DNA of 64,000 nucleotides. Origin: Streptacidiphilus albus JL83. GTDB taxonomy: Bacteria; Actinomycetota; Actinomycetes; Streptomycetales; Streptomycetaceae. Position numbers and translations under genes: made by a program. The stretch lies in the NCBI RefSeq assembly GCF_000744705.1, contig NZ_JQML01000001.1, forward strand, positions 1,798,001 through 1,862,000, written 5' to 3'. Numbering within the stretch: the first letter of the stretch is position 1; every line of letters starts with the position of its first letter. Below, piece by piece: positions 41,138 through 49,503 of this stretch. Below the pieces are notes generated by a model, which was not told the DNA's origin, searched no databases, and saw nothing but the letters and a program-made list of their open reading frames with translations.

Positions 41138-41946
41138 CAGCGCACCCCTCCCTGGTCGCGGCCCTGGTCGCGTCCTTGGTCGCGGCCGAATGCGCCCGAG
41201 GTGAATGTTCCGGGGCCGCCGGAACCAAAGGTTCCGGGAACCGGCCAAGCCTGGCTCCCGCCACCGGAGTTCTGCAGCAACGCGAACAGCTCTCCCACGA
41301 GCCGGTCGGAGCGCCGGGCACGTCCCGCCTGCTGCTCAACTGCAGCCCGACGTCGCGAGCGCGCCTGTGCGAGCGCGGAACTCAGCGCCGCCTGAACGGT
41401 CTCGTCGCCCTGCCGGTCGGCCCAGCGCTCATCCACCGTGCAGGCCGCGAGCCCGCGCGGGGAAAGGCTGAGCCGAACCGCTCCGTCACCGCCCTGGCCG
41501 GTCCATCCGCTCTCTGCCGACACTGCGGCATCCCCGGAAGGCAGCTCCGGCCCATCTCCGATCAGCTCCAGAACCTCGTCGACGACGGTCGCCAGCGGCC
41601 GGGGCGGCTCCTCCGCCGCAGGCGGCGTGGCCGACTCCGGCCGGCTCTCGTCGACTCTGGCGATATCGAACTCCTGCTTCCATTGAGCCAGTTGGGCCAA
41701 TGCCGCCTGCTGGGCAGCCTGGAGCACGGCCTGGCCGAGGCCGCCCGGGCCAACCGCCTGCCGCCAGCGGGGGGCCAGGGCGATCCGCTCCGGCAGAGCG
41801 TCCGGGGCGATCCGGACGCGAACCGACATCGCGGCGTCCTCACCCTCCGCGGCGGATGGACGAGCCCGGGCCAGGAGCTCTGCGGTGCGCATTACCTCGG
41901 TGAACTCCTGCTGGAATTTTATGAGTTGACTCTGCTGACTACTCAA
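41137..41946 (-). CDS. YbaB/EbfC-like protein
   Basis: 269 residues from TTG at 41946, set by GGGGGAG upstream. N-terminal helix LSSQQSQLIKFQQEFTEVMRTAELLARARP, then a YbaB-like core (MSVRVRIAPDALPERIALAPRW, QAVLQAAQQAALAQLAQWKQEFD), an acidic linker, a second copy of the same type (AVRLSLSPRGLAACTVDERWA, ALSSALAQARSRRRAAV) and a tail with three RDQG repeats. YbaB-like proteins are frequent neighbours of ESX substrates in Streptomyces. DNA binding is possible but unproven. Confidence 0.62.
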   Translation of the reverse strand: MSSQQSQLIKFQQEFTEVMRTAELLARARPSAAEGEDAAMSVRVRIAPDALPERIALAPRWRQAVGPGGLGQAVLQAAQQAALAQLAQWKQEFDIARVDESRPESATPPAAEEPPRPLATVVDEVLELIGDGPELPSGDAAVSAESGWTGQGGDGAVRLSLSPRGLAACTVDERWADRQGDETVQAALSSALAQARSRRRAAVEQQAGRARRSDRLVGELFALLQNSGGGSQAWPVPGTFGSGGPGTFTSGAFGRDQGRDQGRDQGGVR

Positions 41947-41969
41947 CGCTCCCCCTGCATGTGACTTGT

Positions 41970-42395
41970 TCAGTAGGTGAGATCCTTGGCCGGCACCGCC
42001 AGGTGCGGGACCAGGACGTAGCCGCTGCACACCACTCCCAACCCGAGCCCCATGCCGAGCAGCAGGTGCCCGCCGCCGGTGAATGCCTCGCTGGCCAGCA
42101 TGATGGCGCTGCACTCACTGGGCAGCACACAACCGATGGCGAGGGCGATCCGCAGGCCACGCGGGAGCCGCAGCCGGAACAAGGGGACGAGGGCGAGCAG
42201 GACCACTCCGAGCAGGGCCACGCCCAGTGCCGCAGCTGCCGGGAACCAGGGAAAGAGCGGGGCAGCCAGGACGTCGGTGCGGTTGCTGCTGAGCGCCCAG
42301 CGCAGCAGTGGCACGGCGAAGCAGAGTGCCGGGATCGCGGCGCCCCACAGCCCGACCGCCCTGCGACCGAAAATGTTGGCACCCGCTGTGCTCAT
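41970..42395 (-). CDS. four-helix membrane protein
   Basis: 141 residues with four predicted helices (IPALCFAVPLLRWAL; AAAALGVALLGVVLLALVPLF; IALAIGCVLPSECSAIMLA; LLLGMGLGLGVVCSGYVLVPHLA). First gene of the WXG/YbaB group. No family recognised. Confidence 0.6.
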   Translation of the reverse strand: MSTAGANIFGRRAVGLWGAAIPALCFAVPLLRWALSSNRTDVLAAPLFPWFPAAAALGVALLGVVLLALVPLFRLRLPRGLRIALAIGCVLPSECSAIMLASEAFTGGGHLLLGMGLGLGVVCSGYVLVPHLAVPAKDLTY

Positions 42396-42574
42396 GGCTC
42401 TCCCCGCGTTTCGGCAGCCTCAATTCCCCCGGCTGATCCACGCCGCCACCGTAGCGGGCCGCTGTCGATCATTGCCTGTGAACGGAGAAGACTTGAGCGA
42501 AACAAGAGCTTGGCCCTCGACCCCGTTGTGATGACACGTCTGATCTGGCTTGCGCGACCGTAGTTGCTCGGACA

Positions 42575-42649
42575 TCAGGAGTCGAATCCCGGGACCTGAC
42601 TGTTGGTGGCACCTCCGACGGCCGGCCAGTGACCGCCGTAGGCAACCGT
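42575..42649 (-). pseudogene. possible remnant of WXG-type protein C-terminus
   Basis: Reads TVAYGGHWPAVGGATNSQVPGFDS then stop, resembling the ending PGGHWPVVAGA of the protein at 40067-40798. Only about 25 codons. The rest of the 310-base gap 42396-42705 shows no gene. Confidence 0.3.
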
Positions 42650-42705
42650 TCGGCAGGTGTACTGTTCCCTGGTCCTCCGCGCTGCCTCGAACCACCGGAG
42701 TCCGC

Positions 42706-43671
42706 ATGTACGCACGACCCCTCGGCCCCGGTGCGCAGCTCGCTCCGCTGGAGCCCTGGTGGGCCGAGGAGTTTCTCGCCCACTTCGACCGCTGCCGCGC
42801 CTATATCACCCCCTGGGTGGGCCGCAACTTCGTCGCCACGGACCTGGAGTCCGCCGAAGCCGTGCTGCGGGGCTACTGGGACGCGCAGGCGCTGACCGGC
42901 GCGGGCATCCACGGCATCCGCCTGGACGGGGTCCTGGTCGGCGGCGTCATGTTCGCTTCCATCGACGCGGCGTCCGGCGTCGCCGAGGTCGGCTGCTGGC
43001 TGGAGCCCGCCGCCGAGGGGCGCGGGCTGGTCACCCGGGCGGTCGGGCTGCTGATCGACTGGGCCTTCCGGGAGCGGGGACTCCGCCGGGTCATCTGGCA
43101 CACCCTGTCCGCCAACACCCGCAGCATCGCCACCGCCCGCCGTCTCGGCCTGACCTACCAGGAGGCGGACGGCTCCGGCGACGAGCCTGCGGAGATCTGG
43201 TCGACCACTCCCGAGGACTGGTTCGGCCGCCGGGACGCCGGGGCCGAGGAGGCGGCCGACGCTGCCTCCGACGAGGACCGGATCGACGCCCTGGCCGCGA
43301 CGTTCTTCGACGCCTTCACCAATGCCGACGGACGCGAAGTCGACCTGGGCAGCCTGGAGTCCATGTTCGTGCCGGGCGCCGTGGTCGTGAGCCATGCCGA
43401 ACCCGTGAAGGTCGAGACCGTGGAGCAGTTCCTGACGCCACGGCAGAAACTGCTCCACGGTGGCGAACTGGTCGACTTCAGGGAGTGGGAGACCAGCAGG
43501 ACCACCCTGGTCTCCGGGAACGTCGCGCAGCGCCTGGTCCGTTACGCCAAGTCCGGGGTCCTGCGCGGCGACGCCTACACCGGCAGCGGGACCAAGTGCA
43601 TCCAACTGCTGCGGACACCGGCCGGCTGGCAGATCACGGGCATCACCTGGAGCGACGACACCAGCGAGTGA
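42706..43671 (+). CDS. GNAT acetyltransferase fused to NTF2-like domain
   Basis: 321 residues. Residues 1-180 are a RimJ/RimL-type GNAT domain (IHGIRLDGVLVGGVMFASID, EVGCWLEPAAEGRGLVTRAV with the acetyl-CoA loop, LRRVIWHTLSANTRSIATARRLGL). After a linker (RDAGAEEAADAASDEDRID), residues 200-321 form a SnoaL/NTF2-like domain (IDALAATFFDAFTNADGREVDLGSLESMFVPGAVVVSH, WQITGITWSDD). Both normally occur as separate proteins. The frame is continuous with uniform codon use. GGAG precedes the ATG. Function of the fusion unknown. Confidence 0.82.
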   Translation: MYARPLGPGAQLAPLEPWWAEEFLAHFDRCRAYITPWVGRNFVATDLESAEAVLRGYWDAQALTGAGIHGIRLDGVLVGGVMFASIDAASGVAEVGCWLEPAAEGRGLVTRAVGLLIDWAFRERGLRRVIWHTLSANTRSIATARRLGLTYQEADGSGDEPAEIWSTTPEDWFGRRDAGAEEAADAASDEDRIDALAATFFDAFTNADGREVDLGSLESMFVPGAVVVSHAEPVKVETVEQFLTPRQKLLHGGELVDFREWETSRTTLVSGNVAQRLVRYAKSGVLRGDAYTGSGTKCIQLLRTPAGWQITGITWSDDTSE

Positions 43672-43705
43672 GCCTCGGGGATTGTGGCAGTCCCGTGCAC
43701 GACGA

Positions 43706-44503
43706 TCACAGGCCGTACTCGGCAGCGCTGACCGTCTCGTCGGCTGGGGGTGGCGTGAGCGTCAGTGGTGCGTTGTAGTCGCTGAAGGTGGTCGTTGCGG
43801 CTTTCGCACCACTGTCGGTGACCTGAAGGACCTCGGGCGCGGCAGTGTCGGAGACGAGGATGGTGGCGTTGTCCAGGGGGTCCAGGAGGGTCAGCGCCTT
43901 GGTCCCGGCGAATGTTGTGACGGGTCCGACGGTCGAGATGGCGGCGTGCTGCATCGAGGAGACCACTATCGAGTTCAGCGAGCACACTTCCGCAAACAGC
44001 CGCATTTTCGTGTCGGAGAGGCTGCTCTTGAAGTACTTTCCGCTCAGGAGCTGCTGCGCAGCGGGGCTCCCGCCGCCCATCGTGCGCCAAAGGGCGAGGT
44101 CGGGCTTGACCCAGATATCGCTTCCGATGACGACCACCTGGTAGGAGCCGGCGCCGGCTGTGGTGGCGGTGCCCTGACACCCCTTGTCCCCCGCGATCCT
44201 CACGTCGACGGTGGTATGCGGAACGGCGTTGGCCTCGCCGCCTGTCACGTGTACCGAGGTGGCGAGGGATTGAGCATCCTCGGCGTTCGTGGCAATCGTG
44301 CCTCCCGCCATACCTGCCAGTGGGCCCGCCAGTGTCGCTGTCGGACTCGGGGTGGCGGGTATGGCCGTGGCGTTCGTGGCGATGGGAGTACTCGCCGCTG
44401 TTGCAGCGCCGATCGGCTTCGTGGTGCTGCTGCAGGCGGTCGCGGTGAGTGCGAGCGCGGTGCAGACGAGCGTGCTCGTGGCCATGCGCGTCGTGCTGAT
44501 CAC
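43706..44503 (-). CDS. lipoprotein, LppX/LprG-like
   Basis: 265 residues. Signal peptide with likely lipobox Cys near residue 20 (LALTATACSS), a Thr/Ala-rich linker, and a soluble domain with TVDVRIAGDKGCQGTATTAGAGSYQVVVIGSDIWVKPDLALWRTMGGG and EVLQVTDSGAKAATTTFSDYN. The plan matches the gene at 60508-61305 (same length, same DxWxKPDxxxW-like segment), suggesting an LppX/LprAFG-type lipid-binding fold. GTG at 44503 has GGGGGA upstream; ATG at codon 7 is possible. Confidence 0.65.
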   Translation of the reverse strand: MISTTRMATSTLVCTALALTATACSSTTKPIGAATAASTPIATNATAIPATPSPTATLAGPLAGMAGGTIATNAEDAQSLATSVHVTGGEANAVPHTTVDVRIAGDKGCQGTATTAGAGSYQVVVIGSDIWVKPDLALWRTMGGGSPAAQQLLSGKYFKSSLSDTKMRLFAEVCSLNSIVVSSMQHAAISTVGPVTTFAGTKALTLLDPLDNATILVSDTAAPEVLQVTDSGAKAATTTFSDYNAPLTLTPPPADETVSAAEYGL

Positions 44504-44736
44504 AGTTTCTGATCCCCCGGGGAGTTGTCGCGGAGGGCAAGAGTCCGCACCTCCGTCTGCACACCCTAGGGCCTGCTTCAGAGGCGGCAGCACGCTGATG
44601 GGCTGCACCGCCGTCTTGGGTGTCGGTCGGTGCGGGTGGTGTGTTGGGTCACGGGCCGTGGCCCTCCTGCCCGGGGGGGTGGGAGGGCCACGGTGCGGTG
44701 CGGGGTGGTGCGGGGTTGGTGCGGGGTGGGGTGGGG

Positions 44737-46212
44737 TTAGTTGGTGCTGGTGGCGATGGCGCCGAGGCCGGCGGCGTTGCCGGGGATGTGGTAGACGCTG
44801 GACCACTTGCCGGTGCCGTAGTTGGCGTCGATGTTGTAGAGGGTGTTGTCGGAGCCGGTGAAGTACAGGTGGACGACGCTGCCGATCGCGGCGGCGGAGA
44901 GGGACCCGACACCGGCCGCGCCGCCGGGCACGGTCGTGACGCCGGTCCAGGTGCCCTTGGAGTAGTCGCCGTCCTGGTTGAACAAGGTGTTGCCCGAGCC
45001 GGTGTAGTAGAGGTGGTCGATGCTGCCGACGGTGGCAACAGCGAGGTTCTGCACCCCGGAGGCGTTGCCGGGCAGCGCCATGACCGAGGACCAGGTCCCG
45101 GTGGTGTAGTCGGCGTTGAGGTTGTAGATGGTGTTGCCCGCGCCGGTGAAGTACAGGTGGACCGAGTTGCCCTGGGCGGTGGCGGTGATGTTCTGCACCC
45201 CGGCCGCACCGCCCGGGACGGCCTGGACCGCGGACCAGCTGCCGGTGGTGTAGTTCCCGTCGGTGTTGTAGATCGTGTTGTTGGACCCGATGTAGAACAG
45301 GTGGACGGTGTTGCCGACCGCGACGGCGGTCACCTCACGCGCCCCGGCCGCACCGGGGATCTTCTGCCAGCTGCCCCAGCTGCCCGTCGCGTAGTCGCCG
45401 TCGTTGGTGTAGACCGCGTTGTCCGAGCCGATCGCGTACAGCCGGGTGACCTTGCCGGTGCTCGCGGCGGCGACCTTGGTGACCCCCGCCGCCCCGCCCG
45501 GGACGCTCTGCAGCGCGGACCAGGTGCCCTTGGCGTAGTTCCCGTCCTGGTTGAACAGCGTGTTGCCCGAGCCGACCATGAAGACGTGCACGGTGGTGGC
45601 CGGGTCGGACGTCGGCGTCCCGGTCCCGGTCCCGTTGCCGCCGATCGGCGCGACGTAGCCGCTGATGCTCATCCCCATGTAGGAGCTGTAGCCCAGCGCA
45701 CCGCTGTAGGGCCCGTCCTGGTGGACCGCCGAGGTCGCGGCCCAGTTCCCGCTGGTGCCGTTCTCGTCGCCGCCGACGGTCTCGATGGTGCCGTCCGCGT
45801 TGACCTGGGTGACGATCGCGACATGGTCCGCGGACCCGGCCCCGTTGTAGTCGAACACGACCGCGTCGCCGACGGCCGGCGTCCCGGTCAGGCCGCCGTT
45901 GTACTGCCCGAAGCTGCCCGCCGCCGCGGTCAGGCCGCTCACGTTCACCCCGTCCTGCTGCCACACCCACTTGGCGAAGTCCGCGCACCACAGCTCCGGG
46001 CTGCCGCCGTTGCCGGTGCACGAGGACTCGTAGCCGCTCCCGCCGGCACTGTTGGTGTCGCAGGCCCCGTGGCCCAGGTTGGCCTGGGCGATCTGGGCGA
46101 CCGCCGAACCGGTGTCGGCATGGGCCGGCAGCACCGACAACCCGGTCACCGCGGCCGCCGCGACCAGCGTCGCAATGCCGTTGCGGCGGAACTTCGCACT
46201 GAGAACAGACAC
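44737..46212 (-). CDS. secreted CHAP peptidase with six-unit propeller
   Basis: 491 residues. Signal peptide 1-33 (GIATLVAAAAVTGLSVLPAHA). CHAP-type domain about 35-180: catalytic Cys in ELWCADFAKWVWQQDG, His in SADHVAIVTQV, Asn/Asp in ETVGGDENG. A short linker leads to six repeats of about 49 residues, each with a core like VHLYFTGSDNTLYNIDANY and PGGAAGV, forming a tachylectin/PLL-like propeller that may bind glycans. GTG at 46212 has AAGGAG upstream. Predicted role: extracellular peptidoglycan amidase or endopeptidase targeted by its lectin part. Confidence 0.85.
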   Translation of the reverse strand: MSVLSAKFRRNGIATLVAAAAVTGLSVLPAHADTGSAVAQIAQANLGHGACDTNSAGGSGYESSCTGNGGSPELWCADFAKWVWQQDGVNVSGLTAAAGSFGQYNGGLTGTPAVGDAVVFDYNGAGSADHVAIVTQVNADGTIETVGGDENGTSGNWAATSAVHQDGPYSGALGYSSYMGMSISGYVAPIGGNGTGTGTPTSDPATTVHVFMVGSGNTLFNQDGNYAKGTWSALQSVPGGAAGVTKVAAASTGKVTRLYAIGSDNAVYTNDGDYATGSWGSWQKIPGAAGAREVTAVAVGNTVHLFYIGSNNTIYNTDGNYTTGSWSAVQAVPGGAAGVQNITATAQGNSVHLYFTGAGNTIYNLNADYTTGTWSSVMALPGNASGVQNLAVATVGSIDHLYYTGSGNTLFNQDGDYSKGTWTGVTTVPGGAAGVGSLSAAAIGSVVHLYFTGSDNTLYNIDANYGTGKWSSVYHIPGNAAGLGAIATSTN

Positions 46213-46346
46213 AGGAATCTCCTTGAAGGAAGCACAAGCGAAAGAAAAAGGGAGTGTGGTGCGTGGTGGTGCGGTGTCAACTGCCGGACCCGCGAGGGGC
46301 CCGGGTGTGGGATGGCACGGCCGGCCCGCACGAGGGCGTGCCCGGC

Positions 46347-46507
46347 TGGACGGCTGGCCTGCAGGAACAGCCGTCACGGTGAGAGGTGCAGCGAAAGGAC
46401 ATGCCCGGGAGTGCCAGGGGTGCCGGGGGTGCCGGGGCCCGGCCGGAACCGGGCGCGGACACGGAGGTCCGCTCGGACGGCTGCCCTGCAGGAACAGCGG
46501 TCGTCAC
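46347..46507. repeat. two copies of a 30-bp hairpin-forming repeat
   Basis: GGACGGCTGGCCTGCAGGAA (46346 on) and CGGACGGCTGCCCTGCAGGA (46474 on) are near-identical and continue ACAGCSGTC. Each can fold GACGGCTG against CAGCCGTC around CCTGCAGG. They occupy the 329-base gap 46213-46541, which has no gene. Confidence 0.6.
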
Positions 46508-46541
46508 TATCAGCGGCACAGACGGTGCGGTGCGGGACGGG

Positions 46542-46931
46542 TCAGCCGGCGGGACGCGGCTGCCACACCCCGGAAGACGCCGACGGCGCCGACGGTGCGG
46601 GTGGCGCCGACGGCGCCGACGGTGCGGGTGGTGCGGGTGGTGCGGGTGGGAGGTAGCGGTGCCGCAGGAGCGGCGAGGCCAGGTGGCAGCGGTGCAGGAG
46701 CGCGGCCGCCCGCCGCTGCGCACCGTCGGGGTCCTGGTCGGGGGTCTCGGGGGTCCGCAGGAACAGCAGCAGGTCGATCCGGTCCGGTCCGGCGCGGCCG
46801 GAGGCGTGTTCGAGGCGGTCCTCGGGCACGGCGTGCGCCCACAGCACGTCCACGATCTCGGCCCCCTCGGTCGGCCCGTCCGCCGCCCGCGCCCCCCGGT
46901 TGCGGTCCAGGGAGGTGTAGACGATGTCCAC
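46542..46931 (-). CDS. hypothetical protein with Ala-Pro tail
   Basis: 129 residues from GTG at 46931, which follows the stop of the upstream gene by 5 bases. Body: VDIVYTSLDRNRGARAADGP, EIVDVLWAHAVPEDRLEHASG, RIDLLLFLRTPETPDQDPDGAQRRAAALLHRCHLASPLLRHRYLPP. The last 30 residues are PAPSAPSAP-type repeats from a tandem DNA repeat at 46577-46652. No family recognised. Confidence 0.5.
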   Translation of the reverse strand: MDIVYTSLDRNRGARAADGPTEGAEIVDVLWAHAVPEDRLEHASGRAGPDRIDLLLFLRTPETPDQDPDGAQRRAAALLHRCHLASPLLRHRYLPPAPPAPPAPSAPSAPPAPSAPSASSGVWQPRPAG

Positions 46932-46936
46932 CGCGC

Positions 46937-47131
46937 TCAGCCCCAGGAGCCGTTGCCGTCGGCGACCACACCGGCCGGGGCCGGGACACTCACCGCGGCC
47001 TGGACCACGGCCACAGCAGCAGCCGGGGCGGCGGCCGGGGCGGCGACGGCCACGCTGCCGGGCAGCATGACGACCGTGCCGACGGCGAGGGCGGCGACCG
47101 CGGCGGCCTGGGCGAGACGGGTACGGATCAT
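46937..47131 (-). CDS. 64-residue exported peptide
   Basis: MIRTRLAQAAAVAALAVGTV followed by an Ala/Val/Pro-rich segment and GVVADGNGSWG. Looks like a signal sequence with a very short mature end. Coupled to the following gene. Function unknown. Confidence 0.5.
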   Translation of the reverse strand: MIRTRLAQAAAVAALAVGTVVMLPGSVAVAAPAAAPAAAVAVVQAAVSVPAPAGVVADGNGSWG

Positions 47132-47429
47132 GGCAGTGAGTCCTTTGCTGAAGGAGGGACGGGTGTCCATCTCCGGATCTCGCGTCCCGCGGTGACGCTT
47201 CGTCCGGCTGCCGTTCGGGCTGTTCCCTGCCGGCAGTGACCAGCTTCGTCGCAGATCAACACCCCCGGAAGAGTTTCCGGGTGTCGCCAAGACGCCTGTC
47301 GGGATTGCGACACGTTGACATGGCATCATCAACTCTGCGGTACTCGCTGGACGTGCTTCAAAAGGCGGCTCCGGTATCGTCGCCCCTGGCTGCAATCCCG
47401 GTGCTGCAAAGACGGGCGATCGAGCAGCG

Positions 47430-47573
47430 GACGACCGGGAGTTCCCGTTGCTCGCGCCCGTACCAAAGACTGGATGGAGGACTCCCCGGCCTCTTCCCCA
47501 CCGGCAACAATGGCTCCAGCCTGGCCCGTTGCGTGCTCGTCAGATCCGCCCGCCCCCTTGGAGCGACTCGCAC
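47430..47573 (-). pseudogene. IS5-family transposase N-terminal remnant
   Basis: RADLTSTQRARLEPLLPVGKRPGSPP matches the usual opening of Streptomyces IS5-type transposases (DLTDAQWxxLxPLLP-GxRPGRPP). The sequence loses similarity afterwards. It abuts the truncated regulator gene at 47583. Confidence 0.55.
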
Positions 47574-47582
47574 ACAGGCGGT

Positions 47583-48239
47583 TCAGGGCTTGGGTGAGCT
47601 CTCCTCGGTCCGCGACTCGGCGGTGAAGCTGGCGAGGAAGTTCAGGGCCTCCTCGGCCGGGCTTCCGGGTGGGGCGGTGTAGATCACGAGGAGCTGGTGG
47701 GCGGCGCCGGGGACCTGGAAGGTCTCGTAGTTGAGCGTGACGTCGCCGACGGCGGGGTGCCGGAATCGCTTGGGTCCGTGGGTCTTCTCGTGTACGTGGT
47801 GGCCGGCCCACAGCGTGCGGAAGGTCTCGCTGCCGAGCGACAGTTCGCCGACGAGGCGCACGAGTTCCGGATCGTGCGGCCGGCGTCCGGCTGCCATCCG
47901 CAGGATGCCGACCGTGGTGCGGGCGGATTCGTCCCAGTCGAGGTGGATCCGTGGGGCGTCCGGGTCGAGGAAGATCCGCCGGGCCATGTTCCGCTCGCGG
48001 GCCGCGAGGTTGGGGAAGTCGGCGATCAGCGCGGCCGCGAGTGGGTTCCGGGCGAGGACATCGTTGCGGTCGTTCATGATCACGGCGGGGGCGCTGGGGA
48101 TCGCCTCGACGACCTGCCGCAGGGCGGGGCGCAGCGCCTCGCCGCGTCCGGTGACCGCAGCTGTCGCGCCGGGACGGCGGGGCGGGCAGGCCAGGTCGTA
48201 CAGGGCCGCCGGGCTGCTCACCACGCTCACCGCCACTCG
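47583..48239 (-). pseudogene. MmyB-type XRE regulator lacking its HTH
   Basis: About 218 codons for the C-terminal ligand-binding domain of MmyB-like regulators: RPALRQVVEAIPSAPAVIMNDRNDVLARNPLAAALIADF, RIHLDWDESARTTVGILRMAAGR, FRTLWAGHHVHEKTHGPKRFRHPAVGDVTLNYETFQVPGAAHQLLVIYTA. Full-length members have an XRE HTH and RLEQGR segment in front; here homology stops near AALYDLACPPRR and a piece of an unrelated MFS gene on the other strand begins 46 bases away. Without HTH it cannot act as a normal repressor. Confidence 0.75.
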
Positions 48240-48285
48240 GCTGGGCGGCAGCGGCCTCCCCTCCGGTTCGGCGACCCGGATCGCC

Positions 48286-48453
48286 GGGCAGGCCGTCCAG
48301 GGCGAGGTGGCCGGGGCGCACCGCGCGGCCCTGGCCGCAGGCTTCACCGGCGCCCTCCACACCCTGGGCCTCGTCCTTGCGGCCCTGTCGACGCCGGGCG
48401 CGGTCCTCACCTGCCTCGCGCCCGCGCCCGGCGCCGCCGCCTCGCACCGCTGA
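48286..48453 (+). pseudogene. MFS transporter C-terminal remnant
   Basis: GEVAGAHRAALAAGFTGALH and LGLVLAALSTPGAVLTCLAP resemble the last membrane helix and tail of DHA2-type MFS drug exporters. It ends with TGA at 48451. No start or upstream portion remains. Confidence 0.5.
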
Positions 48454-48490
48454 GCGCTCGGCTCGTGCGAGGCGGCGAGCCGTTGTCGGG

Positions 48491-49315
48491 TCAGCCCGCG
48501 TCGGCGGTGAAGGCCGGCAGGTAGCCGTCGGCCTGGCCGGTCGAGGTCGGGTGGTACGACTCGTCGATCGGCAGCGTGGTGCTGTGCAGCCAGGAGTCGT
48601 CGGAGCAGATCTCGTGGCCGTTGAAGGCGGAGCGGACGTCGGCGAAGGCGAAGCCGGCCTTGGCCGCCTCGTTGGCGATCACCCCGTCGAGGTCGTCGGC
48701 CGCGCCGTTGATGGCGTTGCGGGAGGTGTCGCTGATGCCGAACAGGCAGTCCCCCGGCACCTGGTAGAGGTGCGGGTAGCCGAGGACCACGACGTGGGCG
48801 TTGGGCGCGTCGGCATGGATGGCCGCGTAGACGCTGTCCAGCTTGCCGGCGAGCTGGGTGTTGGTGAAGCTCTCGGCGGTGGACACCGCGCTGAGGCAGG
48901 CACTGGTGCCGTCCAGCACGCAGGTCTCCATGGTGGAGGCGAAGCCGGCGTCGTTGCCGCCGATGCTGATGCTGACCAGCCCGATGGAGGAGTTGAGGCC
49001 GGAGAGCTGACTGCTCAGCACATCCGAGGTGGTGGCACCGGAACAGGCCGCGAAGTCGAAGGACGAGGGGTGGTTGGCGGCCTGCCAGAGGTAGGGGTAG
49101 GCCAGGGTGCTCTGCTCGCAGTCGCCGCTGGAGCTGATGTAGCTCCCCGATCCGACCCCGGAGGAGTAGGAGTCGCCGAGGGCGGCGTAGCCGGTCGCGG
49201 ACGCGTCGGCGGGCGCGGCGGCGGCGAGCAGGCCGGTGCCGAGGCCGAGCACGGAGAGGGTGGCGAGAGCGGTCCGGGCGGTGGTGCGGAGCGAGCGTGC
49301 GCGGGTTGGGCGCAT
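48491..49315 (-). CDS. secreted SGNH/GDSL hydrolase
   Basis: 274 residues. Signal peptide 1-40 (LATLSVLGLGTGLLAAAAPADASA). Block I GDSYSSG (catalytic Ser near residue 49), block III IGGNDAGF (Asn near 120), block V DESYHPT (Asp/His near 255). Six cysteines form likely disulfides (GDCEQS, ACSG, CVLDGTSAC, GDCLFG, ICSDD). This is the Streptomyces extracellular esterase/lipase family. Same strand as, but separate from, neighbours. Confidence 0.93.
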   Translation of the reverse strand: MRPTRARSLRTTARTALATLSVLGLGTGLLAAAAPADASATGYAALGDSYSSGVGSGSYISSSGDCEQSTLAYPYLWQAANHPSSFDFAACSGATTSDVLSSQLSGLNSSIGLVSISIGGNDAGFASTMETCVLDGTSACLSAVSTAESFTNTQLAGKLDSVYAAIHADAPNAHVVVLGYPHLYQVPGDCLFGISDTSRNAINGAADDLDGVIANEAAKAGFAFADVRSAFNGHEICSDDSWLHSTTLPIDESYHPTSTGQADGYLPAFTADAG

Positions 49316-49503
49316 GGTGCCTCCACGGCTTCAGGACTGGGCGCGCCGGTGCGGCGCGGATGCGGCGTTGGGTGTGACGCCTATCACTTGAATACCAGTC
49401 AGTAACCTAGAAGCCCAGTGTCCATGCCAAGAATTCTTGGGCGTGTCACGGTCGCACGCCCCCTTTCCGCACCACGCGCCGCTCTGTCACCACCCGTGCG
49501 CCC

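Noticed and set aside
42576-42600. GAGTCGAATCCCGGGA as a tRNA 3' end or attachment site
   Set aside because: No cloverleaf can be drawn upstream and no integrase is nearby.
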